Positions 35,957-44,083 of a stretch of DNA of 64,000 nt are shown one piece after another. Within the stretch, counting starts at the first letter, position 1. Each line of letters starts with the position of its first letter. The stretch comes from Pseudomonas reactans. GTDB taxonomy: Bacteria > Pseudomonadota > Gammaproteobacteria > Pseudomonadales > Pseudomonadaceae. The position numbers and the translations under genes were made by a program. A model generated the notes under the pieces. The model was not told the origin of the DNA and made no database searches. It worked only from the letters and a program-made list of their open reading frames with translations. The stretch covers positions 62,001 to 126,000 of the forward strand of contig NZ_JACAPG010000023.1 in the NCBI RefSeq assembly GCF_013385825.1, written 5' to 3'.

Positions 35957-36733
35957 TTATTGTGTTTGATGAGCAGTCTCGAAACGGTCCATCACTGCCA
36001 GGGGGCGTGAAGCCTTGAGGACCAGGCCGTAACTGAGTTTTTCGTACGTGCGAAACACCAGCAGGGTGCCGGCGTGTTCATCAGGGAGTTTTGTCGGAGC
36101 GCCCGTGAGGGTGTCGCGGACGTTGGCACCGGCCTTGATCACGCTGAGCAGTTGGCCTTCGACCAGGCCGTCACGACGTCCTTTGTTCAGGGTCACGGCA
36201 TCCAGCACGCCGATCTGGGTCACGCCCTTGGGGATATCGATGATCTGCCCTTCGATAAAGGGCGTGGTTGGCGAGACCGCAAAGGCTGCCGGATCGGCCG
36301 GAGGTTGTGCACGCAACAGACGGTCACCGGGTCGCACCTCCTGAGTAATACGTTGGACGGCCAGGGTGGTGAGGTCGCCAGCCGTTACAAAACGGGCGGT
36401 ACCAATGTCGTCGGCGTTGATCCCCAACAGCTCTCGAGTCTGCGGGTCGGTGTAGACCTTGCCACGCCGGAATATGCCGTAGTTGGGCTGGGAGGGGTCC
36501 AGGTCGCCCCTGGCGAACACCCGCTCGCCATTGGCGCCGAGCACGCGACCAGCCTCGGCAGCAACGATGTACGGCGCATTGTCCAGGTCCTGGGGTGTAT
36601 CAAGGATGCGGTTATGCAGCAGGAAGCGCTGGATAGCCTGTTGCGTCGGTTGTTCCAGGCGCTGGACGGGCGGGGGCAGCAGGGCCATGGAAAACGGGGC
36701 CCACAGCAGCAAGACGAGTAGCGATTTCCTCAT
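35957..36733 (-). CDS. PA0020-like exported protein lacking the LysM domain
   Basis: 258-residue protein with a signal peptide (MRKSLLVLLLWAPFSMA). The rest matches what I recall of the C-terminal two-thirds of the PA0020-type protein encoded upstream of dprA in Pseudomonas: FLLHNRILDTPQDLDNAPYIVAAEAGRVL, PNYGIFRRGKVYTDPQTRELLGINADDIGTARF, IIDIPKGVTQIGVLDAVTLNKGRRDGL. The family version is about 340 residues and carries an N-terminal LysM peptidoglycan-binding domain after the signal; here the signal joins directly to the later part, and the upstream DNA encodes no LysM remnant in any minus-strand frame I examined. Either an in-frame deletion or a distinct shorter lineage. Confidence 0.82.
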   Translation of the reverse strand: MRKSLLVLLLWAPFSMALLPPPVQRLEQPTQQAIQRFLLHNRILDTPQDLDNAPYIVAAEAGRVLGANGERVFARGDLDPSQPNYGIFRRGKVYTDPQTRELLGINADDIGTARFVTAGDLTTLAVQRITQEVRPGDRLLRAQPPADPAAFAVSPTTPFIEGQIIDIPKGVTQIGVLDAVTLNKGRRDGLVEGQLLSVIKAGANVRDTLTGAPTKLPDEHAGTLLVFRTYEKLSYGLVLKASRPLAVMDRFETAHQTQ

Positions 36734-36868
36734 GGGGTGAATCTCCTTTATTATGTGCGTTCGCGTGAAATGCCTTGGCCTTCGCGGCTTTTAAGGGTTT
36801 CACACCGGCTGTCTGGGTCCATCCCAACGCCGATTTGCCTCTACCTCACATGTGCAGCAATTACGCTT

Positions 36869-37375
36869 ATGGCTATTTTGAACATCCTCGAATTCCCCGA
36901 CTCGCGCCTGCGCACGATCGCCAAACCGGTGGCCGTAGTGGACGACAAGGTTCGTCAGTTGGTCGATGACATGTTTGAAACAATGTATGAAGCCCCGGGC
37001 ATCGGCCTCGCCGCGACCCAGGTCAACGTGCATCAGCGCGTCGTGGTCATGGACCTGTCGGAAGATCGCAGCGAACCGATGGTGTACATCAACCCGGAGT
37101 TCGAACCGCTGACCGACGAGATGGGCGAATACCAGGAAGGCTGCCTCTCCGTGCCGGAGTTCTACGAGAACGTCGAACGCCCGCTGCGCGTGAAGATCAA
37201 GGCCCTGGACCGCGACGGCAAGCCATTTGAGCTGATTGCCGAAGGCCTGCTCGCAGTGTGCATCCAGCACGAATGCGACCACCTCAACGGCAAGCTGTTT
37301 GTCGATTACCTGTCCACGCTCAAGCGCGACCGAATCAAGAAGAAGCTGGAAAAAAAGCATCGCCAGCAAGCTTGA
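36869..37375 (+). CDS. def: Peptide deformylase
   Basis: Removes the formyl group from nascent N-terminal methionine. 168 residues from ATG 36869 (MAILNILEFPDSRLR). All three motifs are present: GIGLAATQ (residues 44-51), EGCLSVP with metal ligand Cys92, and QHECDHLNG with His134, Glu135 and His138. The open frame extends upstream to 36737, but the family begins at 36869. First gene of def-fmt-rsmB-trkA. Confidence 0.97.
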   Translation: MAILNILEFPDSRLRTIAKPVAVVDDKVRQLVDDMFETMYEAPGIGLAATQVNVHQRVVVMDLSEDRSEPMVYINPEFEPLTDEMGEYQEGCLSVPEFYENVERPLRVKIKALDRDGKPFELIAEGLLAVCIQHECDHLNGKLFVDYLSTLKRDRIKKKLEKKHRQQA

Positions 37376-37386
37376 TGCCCCCTTCC

Positions 37387-37412
37387 AAAGGCTTGCTGCG
37401 GCAAGCCTTTTT
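37387..37412 (+). terminator. Hairpin terminator/attenuator between def and fmt
   Basis: Ten-base perfect stem (AAAGGCTTGC / GCAAGCCTTT) with loop TGCG and trailing T's. Since fmt follows 31 bases later in the same direction, it may only partly terminate. Confidence 0.8.
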
Positions 37413-37443
37413 CTTTTGTGACTGCTTTTAACCGAGACCTCCC

Positions 37444-38394
37444 ATGACCGAGCCACTGCGCATTGTTTTTGCCGGCACGCCTGAATTTGCCGCCGAACAC
37501 CTCAAGGCCCTGCTTGCCAGCCCTTATGACATCGTCGCGGTGTACACCCAGCCGGATCGCCCGGCCGGTCGTGGGCAAAAACTGATGCCGAGCCCGGTCA
37601 AGCAACTGGCGCTGGAGCACAACATTCCCGTGCTGCAACCGCCGACCCTGCGCAACGCCGAGGCCCAGGCCGAACTGGCGGCGCTGAAGCCGGACCTGTT
37701 GGTGGTGGTGGCCTACGGCTTGATCCTGCCGCAAGCGGTGCTGGATATCCCACGCCTGGGCTGCATCAACAGCCATGCCTCATTGCTGCCTCGCTGGCGC
37801 GGTGCGGCGCCGATTCAGCGCGCCGTGGAAGCCGGTGACAGCGAAAGCGGCGTGACCGTGATGCGCATGGAAGCAGGGCTGGACACCGGCCCGATGCTGC
37901 TCAAGGTCACCACCCCGATCACCGGCGAAGACACCGGCGGCAGCCTGCACGACCGCCTTGCAGAGCTGGGCCCGCCCGCCGTGATCCAGGCCATCGCCGG
38001 CCTGGCTGCTGGCACTCTGGAAGGTGAGGTGCAGGACGACAGCCTGGCCACTTACGCCCACAAACTGAACAAAGACGAAGCGCGCATCGACTGGAGCCGC
38101 CCGGCCCTGGAGCTGGAGCGTCTGGTGCGTGCGTTCAACCCGTGGCCGATCTGCCACAGCACCCTCAACGGCGAAGCCTTGAAAGTGTTGGCCGCCACCT
38201 TGGCCGAGGGCAAAGGCGCTCCCGGTGAGATCATCGGCGCCAGCAAGGACGGCCTGCTGGTCGCCTGCGGTGAACAAGCACTGTGCCTGACTCGTCTGCA
38301 ATTGCCCGGTGGCAAGGCGCTGAATTTCAGCGATTTGTTCAACAGCCGTCGTGAGAAATTTGCCGTGGGTACTCTCCTCGGGGCTGCCCAATGA
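37444..38394 (+). CDS. fmt: Methionyl-tRNA formyltransferase
   Basis: Formylates Met-tRNAfMet using 10-formyl-tetrahydrofolate. 316 residues: N-terminal Rossmann domain with the signature CINSHASLLPRWRGAAPIQRAV and a C-terminal OB-like tRNA-binding domain. Its stop overlaps the rsmB start by four bases. Confidence 0.97.
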   Translation: MTEPLRIVFAGTPEFAAEHLKALLASPYDIVAVYTQPDRPAGRGQKLMPSPVKQLALEHNIPVLQPPTLRNAEAQAELAALKPDLLVVVAYGLILPQAVLDIPRLGCINSHASLLPRWRGAAPIQRAVEAGDSESGVTVMRMEAGLDTGPMLLKVTTPITGEDTGGSLHDRLAELGPPAVIQAIAGLAAGTLEGEVQDDSLATYAHKLNKDEARIDWSRPALELERLVRAFNPWPICHSTLNGEALKVLAATLAEGKGAPGEIIGASKDGLLVACGEQALCLTRLQLPGGKALNFSDLFNSRREKFAVGTLLGAAQ

Positions 38395-39701
38395 ACCCAC
38401 GTCTGGCCGCCGCCAAGGCTCTCGCTGCCGTCCTCCAAGGCAAGGCTTCGCTGAACAGTTCGTTGCCGACTCAGTTGGACAAGGTCGAGGACCGCGATCG
38501 CGGTTTCACCCAGGACCTGGCCTTTGGCACGGCCCGCTGGCAGCCGCGTTTGTCGGCGCTGGCAACCAAATTACTGCAAAAGCCGTTCAAGGCGGCCGAT
38601 GCGGATGTCGAGGCGCTGCTGCTGGTGGGCCTCTATCAACTGCTCTACACCCGCGTGCCCGCCCACGCCGCTATCGGCGAAACGGTCGGTTGCGCCGACA
38701 AGCTGAAAAAACCCTGGGCCAAGGCCCTGCTCAACGCCGTGCTGCGCCGCGCCCAGCGCGAAAGCGAAGCGCTGCTGGCCGAGCTGGAACATGACCCGGT
38801 GGTGCGCACTGCCCATCCGCGCTGGCTGCAAAAATCCCTGAAGGCGTTCTGGCCTGAGCAGTGGGAAGCCATTTGCGCAGCGAACAATGCGCACCCGCCG
38901 ATGATCCTGCGGGTCAACCGTCGTCATCACAGCCGTGACGCGTACCTGCAATTGCTCACCGACGCCGACATCAATGCCACCTCGTGCGTGTACAGCATCG
39001 ACGGCATCGTGCTCGAAGCCGCCACTGACGTGCGCAGTCTGCCGGGCTTTGCCGAAGGCTGGATCAGCGTGCAGGATGAAGCCGCTCAACTGGCCGCCGA
39101 CCTGCTCGACCTGGCGCCGGGCCAGCGCGTGCTCGACGCGTGCTGCGCGCCAGGCGGTAAGACGTGTCACATCCTGGAAGTCGAAAAAGACCTGACAGGT
39201 GTGGTCGCTGTCGACCTGGAAGCCAAACGCCTGGTGCGCGTGCGCGAAAACCTCGCTCGTCTGGGCCTCAGCGCCGAGCTGATCGCCGCCGACGGCCGTG
39301 ACACCGCCACCTGGTGGGACGGCAAGCCGTTCCAGCGCATCCTGCTCGATGCACCCTGTTCCGCCACCGGCGTGATCCGCCGCCACCCGGACATCAAGCT
39401 CACCCGCCAACCCGACGACATCGCCGCCCTGGCCGTGCTGCAAGGCGAACTGCTCGACGCAATGTGGCCGACCCTGGAAGTCGGCGGCATCCTGCTCTAC
39501 GCCACCTGTTCCACCTTGCCGACGGAAAACACCGAGGTGATCGAAGCCTTCCTCGCCCGCACCAGCGGCGCCCGGGAGCTGGACCTCGCCACCACGGCTG
39601 GCATCAAGCAGCCCCACGGCCGCCAGTTGCTCGCGCAAGAAGGCGGACACGATGGCTTCTACTACGCCAAACTGATCAAGATCGCCGCCGCGCGCGGCTG
39701 A
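38391..39701 (+). CDS. rsmB: 16S rRNA (cytosine-967-C5)-methyltransferase
   Basis: Methylates C967 of 16S rRNA. 436 residues: N-terminal NusB-like RNA-binding domain (residues ~5-135), then an SAM methyltransferase domain with CCAPGGKT, the DAPCSATG motif and the catalytic cysteine in YATCSTLPTEN. Overlaps fmt by ATGA and is followed by trkA 22 bases later. Confidence 0.97.
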   Translation: MNPRLAAAKALAAVLQGKASLNSSLPTQLDKVEDRDRGFTQDLAFGTARWQPRLSALATKLLQKPFKAADADVEALLLVGLYQLLYTRVPAHAAIGETVGCADKLKKPWAKALLNAVLRRAQRESEALLAELEHDPVVRTAHPRWLQKSLKAFWPEQWEAICAANNAHPPMILRVNRRHHSRDAYLQLLTDADINATSCVYSIDGIVLEAATDVRSLPGFAEGWISVQDEAAQLAADLLDLAPGQRVLDACCAPGGKTCHILEVEKDLTGVVAVDLEAKRLVRVRENLARLGLSAELIAADGRDTATWWDGKPFQRILLDAPCSATGVIRRHPDIKLTRQPDDIAALAVLQGELLDAMWPTLEVGGILLYATCSTLPTENTEVIEAFLARTSGARELDLATTAGIKQPHGRQLLAQEGGHDGFYYAKLIKIAAARG

Positions 39702-39723
39702 ATGGTTTTAAGGGAGTGACCGG

Positions 39724-41097
39724 ATGAAAATCATCATCCTTGGGGCAGGGCAAGTCGGTGGCACGCTGGCCGAACATTTGGCCAGCGAAGCCAACGACAT
39801 CACGGTGGTCGACACCGACAGCGAGCGCCTGCGCAACCTGGGCGACCGCCTCGATATCCGCACCGTACAAGGCCGTGCATCGTTCCCGACGGTGCTGCGC
39901 CAGGCCGGTGCCGACGATGCCGACATGCTGGTGGCCGTGACCAACAGCGACGAAACCAACATGGTCGCCTGTCAGGTCGCCCATACCCTGTTCCACACCC
40001 CGACCAAAATCGCCCGTGTACGCGAAGCGGCCTACCTGACCCGCGCCGGTCTGTTCGACAACGACGCGATTCCGGTCGACGTGCTGATCAGCCCGGAGCA
40101 AGTGGTGACCCACTACATCAAGCGCCTGATCGAAATTCCGGGTGCCTTGCAAGTGATCGACTTTGCCGGCGGCAAGGCGCAACTGGTCGCCGTGAAGGCC
40201 TACTACGGCGGCCCGCTGGTGGGCCAGCAACTGCGCCAATTGCGCGAGCACATGCCCAATGTGGAAACCCGCGTCGCGGCGATTTTCCGGCGTGACCGCC
40301 CGATCCTGCCTCAGGGCGATACGGTGATCGAGGCCGACGATGAAGTGTTTTTCATCGCCGCCAAGGCGAATATTCGTGCCGTCATGAGCGAAATGCGCCG
40401 CCTTGACGAGACCTATAAACGCATCGTCATCGCCGGCGGCGGGCAGATCGGTGAACGTTTGGCCGAAGCCATCGAAAGCCGCTACCAGGTGAAGATCATC
40501 GAGATGAGCCCGGCACGTTGCCGGCATTTGTCCGACACCCTCGACAGTACCGTCGTACTGCAAGGCAGCGCCTCGGATCGCGACCTACTGATGGAAGAGA
40601 ACATCGCCGACGCGGATATCTTCCTGGCCCTGACCAACGATGACGAAGCCAACATCATGTCATCGCTACTGGCCAAGCGGCTGGGCGCGAAGAAGGTGAT
40701 GACCATCATCAACAACCCGGCTTATGTGGACCTGATCCAGGGTGGCGATATCGACATCGCCATCAGCCCGCAGTTGGCCACCATCGGCACCTTGCTGGCC
40801 CACGTGCGCCGTGGCGATATCGTCAGCGTGCACTCCCTGCGCCGGGGTGCGGCGGAAGCCATCGAGGCGATTGCCCACGGTGATTCCAAGTCGAGCAAGG
40901 TGATCGGCAAGGCCATCCGCGATATCGGCTTGCCGCCAGGCACCACCATTGGCGCGATCATTCGTGATGAAGAGGTGATCATTGCCCACGACGATACGGT
41001 GATCGAAACCGGGGACCATGTGATTCTGTTTCTGGTGGACAAGAAACATATCCGCGATGTGGAGAAGTTGTTCCACGTGGGCCTGAGTTTTTTCTGA
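39724..41097 (+). CDS. trkA: Trk potassium uptake regulatory subunit TrkA
   Basis: Cytoplasmic NAD(H)-binding gating protein of the TrkH/TrkG K+ channel. 457 residues with two tandem RCK_N-RCK_C modules: GAGQVGGTLAEHL near residue 6 and GGGQIGERLAEAIE near residue 238 are the two dinucleotide loops. Last gene of def-fmt-rsmB-trkA; the membrane subunit is not in this window. Confidence 0.97.
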   Translation: MKIIILGAGQVGGTLAEHLASEANDITVVDTDSERLRNLGDRLDIRTVQGRASFPTVLRQAGADDADMLVAVTNSDETNMVACQVAHTLFHTPTKIARVREAAYLTRAGLFDNDAIPVDVLISPEQVVTHYIKRLIEIPGALQVIDFAGGKAQLVAVKAYYGGPLVGQQLRQLREHMPNVETRVAAIFRRDRPILPQGDTVIEADDEVFFIAAKANIRAVMSEMRRLDETYKRIVIAGGGQIGERLAEAIESRYQVKIIEMSPARCRHLSDTLDSTVVLQGSASDRDLLMEENIADADIFLALTNDDEANIMSSLLAKRLGAKKVMTIINNPAYVDLIQGGDIDIAISPQLATIGTLLAHVRRGDIVSVHSLRRGAAEAIEAIAHGDSKSSKVIGKAIRDIGLPPGTTIGAIIRDEEVIIAHDDTVIETGDHVILFLVDKKHIRDVEKLFHVGLSFF

Positions 41098-41100
41098 TGA

Positions 41101-41131
41101 CGCTATCGCCGGCAAGCCGGCTCCTACAGGG
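41101..41131. repeat. Single REP unit
   Basis: One REP unit (CGCCGGCAAGCCGGCTCCTA) follows the trkA stop directly and precedes the small TPR gene by 9 bases; no partner in inverse orientation nearby. Confidence 0.8.
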
Positions 41132-41139
41132 TCCTTTGT

Positions 41140-41451
41140 ATGCTTGAGTCTCTGGAAAAAATGCTGGCCAAGGGTGTGGATAACTCGCTGCTGCGCTTTG
41201 GTTTGGGCAAGGGTTATCTGGACGTAAAGGACGACGCCAAGGCGGCGGAGCATCTGCAGAAGTGCGTCGAGTTTGATCCGAAGTATTCGGCGGCGTGGAA
41301 GTTGTTGGGTAAGGCGCAGTTGGGGCTGAATGATCGTGCGGCGGCGCGGCTGGCGTGGGAGAAGGGCATCGAAGCGGCCAAGGCCCATGGCGACAAACAG
41401 GCCGAAAAAGAGATGACCGTATTTCTCAAGAAGTTGGAAAAACAACTGTAG
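41140..41451 (+). CDS. Small TPR protein
   Basis: 103-residue protein with about two tetratricopeptide repeats (LRFGLGKGYLDVKDDAKAAEHLQKCVEFDPKYSAAWKLLGKAQLGLNDRAAARLAWEKGIEAA) and a Lys/Glu-rich tail. A homologue stands in the same place in P. aeruginosa (PA0015 region). Function unknown; TPRs suggest protein binding. It is framed by a REP unit upstream and a REP pair that overlaps its stop codon. Confidence 0.88.
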   Translation: MLESLEKMLAKGVDNSLLRFGLGKGYLDVKDDAKAAEHLQKCVEFDPKYSAAWKLLGKAQLGLNDRAAARLAWEKGIEAAKAHGDKQAEKEMTVFLKKLEKQL

Positions 41452-41548
41452 GAGCGAGCTTGCTCGCGAAGAACTCAAAAGCACCGCGAGCATTCATGCG
41501 TGTACGCGTTATCGTTAGAGATCTTCGCGAGCAAGCTCGCTCCTACAG
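41446..41548. repeat. REP pair of the GAGCTTGCTCGC subtype
   Basis: Perfect 27-base inverted arms (41446-41472 and 41522-41548). The centre is GGAGCGAGCTTGCTCGC rather than the GGAGCCGGCTTGCCGGC found elsewhere in this window. The left arm begins three bases before the TPR gene stop codon (TAG at 41449-41451). Confidence 0.9.
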
Positions 41549-41562
41549 TGTGCGGGTAGCCG

Positions 41563-42450
41563 TCAATACCACCGCTCTTCACCCGGCGGGCGTTTCTTGA
41601 AGCGCTTCATGCTCCACATGTACTGGCTCGGATACGCGCCGACATAACGCTCCACCACTTTGCTCATCGCCGCGCAGGACGTGGCGGTGTCGGTGCTGTA
41701 CATGTCTTCCGGCGCCGCTTCCAGGATCACTTTGTAACCCGAACCGTCCGGCAGCCGCAGCGCATGCAGGAACACGCCCACCGCCTTGTGACCCGCGAGC
41801 ATGTTCGGCACGAATTTGCTGGTGAGCGCTTGAGTGGCGAAGAACGGTACGAAGATCCCCGCGGATTCCGCCGGCTCTGGATCGGCCGGTATGCCCACCT
41901 GGCCGCCCTTGCGCACCTCTTTGATCACGCTGAGGATGCCTTCCTTGGTCGACGCAGCCACCCGGTTGCCCAGTTGCACGCGCTGTTTGCGCAGCAATTC
42001 ATCCACCGCCTTGAGCTTGGGCGGGCGGTAGAAAATGATCGGTTTGCACTGGCTGCAATAGAAGTGGTTCAGCACTTCCCAGTTGCCCAGGTGGCTGGTG
42101 ATCCCGACCACGCCTTTGCCCGAGGCGAGGGCTTCGTGCAGCACTTCCAGGCCTTCGACTTCACGCACCAGGTCGATGGAGCGCTGCGCCGGCCAGATCC
42201 AGGCGCAGGCGCTTTCGGTCAGGGACTTGCCGATGTCCATCAGGCTGCGGCCGACCAGCGCTTCGCGTTCGGCCGGGTCCATGTCCGGGAAGCATTTGGA
42301 CAGGTTGATCCGCACCGTGTCGCGGGAGCGGTTGGGGGTTTTCCACATGATCCAGCCAATCGCCGTGCCGACGGCCTGGACAGCGCGCCAGGGCAGCAGG
42401 GCAAACAACCGGAGAGCGCCTACCAGCAAGGCGCCTTTAAACTTTTCCAC
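41563..42450 (-). CDS. Lipid A acyltransferase (LpxL/HtrB type)
   Basis: 295-residue lysophospholipid/lipid A late acyltransferase, inner-membrane bound by an N-terminal hydrophobic stretch (ALLVGALRLFALLPWRAVQAVGTAIGW). The catalytic His-x4-Glu lies in TSHLGNWEVLN. Transfers a secondary acyl chain to Kdo2-lipid IVA; which chain cannot be told from the sequence. Downstream of tag with a 40-base gap, same direction. Confidence 0.92.
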   Translation of the reverse strand: MEKFKGALLVGALRLFALLPWRAVQAVGTAIGWIMWKTPNRSRDTVRINLSKCFPDMDPAEREALVGRSLMDIGKSLTESACAWIWPAQRSIDLVREVEGLEVLHEALASGKGVVGITSHLGNWEVLNHFYCSQCKPIIFYRPPKLKAVDELLRKQRVQLGNRVAASTKEGILSVIKEVRKGGQVGIPADPEPAESAGIFVPFFATQALTSKFVPNMLAGHKAVGVFLHALRLPDGSGYKVILEAAPEDMYSTDTATSCAAMSKVVERYVGAYPSQYMWSMKRFKKRPPGEERWY

Positions 42451-42490
42451 AGGTCACTCCTGATCGTGTGTGGTGCGCAAAGCCGGCATT

Positions 42491-43048
42491 CTAACCGGCG
42501 TTGGCCAAGTCCGCGTAACGGTCGCAGTCTTGAGTGTGGTCCATGACCATGCCCGAGGCCTGCATGAACGCATAGCAAATGGTCGGCCCGACAAAGGTGA
42601 AACCGGCTTTTTTCAGGGCTTTGCTCATGGCCTCAGCCTGCGGTGTAATCGCCGGCACTTCGCTGCGGTCCTTGAAGTTATTGACCTTGGGCTTACCGCC
42701 AACGAAGGACCAGAGCAACCCCACCGGGTCCTCCAGCGCCAACCAGGCTGCGGCATTGCGGCGGGTGGCTTGGAGCTTGAGGCGATTGCGCACGATGCCC
42801 GGATCGAGCATCAATGCTTCGATTTCATCATCGGTGAGCCGCGCCAACCGTTGTGCATCAAAACCGAACAGGACCTTTCGATAATGCTCGCGTTTGCGTA
42901 AAACAGTGATCCAGGAAAGGCCTGCCTGGAACCCTTCGAGTAAAAGCAACTCGAACAAACCCTGCGCATCGCGCAGCGGCGTTCCCCACTCCTGATCGTG
43001 ATAAGCCATGTACAGCGGATCTTCAGAACACCAAAAGCAGCGTGGCAT
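42491..43048 (-). CDS. tag: DNA-3-methyladenine glycosylase I
   Basis: Excises 3-methyladenine from alkylated DNA. 185 residues from ATG 43048 (MPRCFWCSEDPLYMAYHDQEWG). Zinc ligands Cys4 and His17 are at the N-terminus and the partner His and Cys are in MDHTQDCDRY at the C-terminus. A longer open frame upstream is only the antisense of glyQ. Divergent from glyQ with 81 bases between starts. Confidence 0.95.
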   Translation of the reverse strand: MPRCFWCSEDPLYMAYHDQEWGTPLRDAQGLFELLLLEGFQAGLSWITVLRKREHYRKVLFGFDAQRLARLTDDEIEALMLDPGIVRNRLKLQATRRNAAAWLALEDPVGLLWSFVGGKPKVNNFKDRSEVPAITPQAEAMSKALKKAGFTFVGPTICYAFMQASGMVMDHTQDCDRYADLANAG

Positions 43049-43129
43049 AAGGCTCCAGGGGATGGTGGCGCGGCCGAATCGGGTATACTCCCGCTCTTTA
43101 AATCGCAGCCCAAGTAACAGGTGAATTTC

Positions 43130-44083
43130 GTGAGCCAGCCTACGCCAGCCGTGCGTACCTTCCAAGACTTGATCCTCGCCCTCCAGCAATACTGGGCCGA
43201 GCAAGGTTGTGTGGTACTTCAGCCCTACGATATGGAAGTAGGCGCCGGCACTTTCCACACCGCTACATTCCTGCGGGCCATCGGCCCGGAAACCTGGAAC
43301 GCCGCTTATGTGCAGCCCAGTCGTCGCCCGACTGACGGCCGCTACGGCGAAAACCCGAACCGTCTGCAGCACTACTACCAGTTCCAGGTGGTCCTGAAGC
43401 CGAACCCGGACAACTTCCAGGAACTGTACCTGGGCTCGCTCAAGCATGTGGGCCTGGACCCGCTGGTCCACGATATCCGTTTTGTCGAAGACAACTGGGA
43501 ATCGCCGACCCTGGGCGCCTGGGGCCTGGGCTGGGAAGTCTGGCTCAATGGCATGGAAGTCACGCAGTTCACTTACTTCCAGCAAGCGGGCGGCATCGAG
43601 TGCTACCCGGTGACCGGCGAAATCACCTACGGCCTTGAGCGCCTGGCCATGTACCTGCAAGGCGTGGACTCGGTCTACGACCTGGTGTGGGCTGACGGCC
43701 CGTTCGGCAAAGTCACCTACGGCGACGTGTTCCACCAGAACGAGGTGGAGCAGTCCACTTACAACTTCGAACACGCCAACGTCGAGAAGCTGTTCGAACT
43801 GTTCGATTTCTATGAAAGCGAAGCCAAGCGCCTGATCGAACTCGACCAGCCGCTGCCGTTGCCAAGCTATGAAATGGTGTTGAAGGCCTCCCATACCTTC
43901 AACCTGCTGGATGCCCGTCGTGCCATCTCGGTCACCGCGCGCCAGCAATACATCCTGCGTGTACGCACCCTGGCGCGTTCCGTCGCCCAAGCCTACCTGC
44001 TGGCTCGCGCCAAGCTGGGCTTCCCGATGGCAACCCCGGACCTGCGTGATGAAGTGTTGGCTAAGCTGGAGGCTGCACAATGA
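43130..44083 (+). CDS. glyQ: Glycyl-tRNA synthetase alpha chain
   Basis: Catalytic subunit of the tetrameric class II glycyl-tRNA synthetase. 317 residues from GTG 43130 (protein MSQPTPAVRTFQDLI), supported by AGGTGA six bases upstream; GTG 43121 has none. Class II motifs appear in GPETWNAAYVQPSRRPTDGRYGENPNR. Overlaps glyS by four bases. Confidence 0.97.
   Translation: MSQPTPAVRTFQDLILALQQYWAEQGCVVLQPYDMEVGAGTFHTATFLRAIGPETWNAAYVQPSRRPTDGRYGENPNRLQHYYQFQVVLKPNPDNFQELYLGSLKHVGLDPLVHDIRFVEDNWESPTLGAWGLGWEVWLNGMEVTQFTYFQQAGGIECYPVTGEITYGLERLAMYLQGVDSVYDLVWADGPFGKVTYGDVFHQNEVEQSTYNFEHANVEKLFELFDFYESEAKRLIELDQPLPLPSYEMVLKASHTFNLLDARRAISVTARQQYILRVRTLARSVAQAYLLARAKLGFPMATPDLRDEVLAKLEAAQ

Noticed and set aside
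41446..41548. Possible CRISPR or transposon end
   Set aside because: Only one inverted pair, with no repeated spacers and no transposase gene; it is a REP element.
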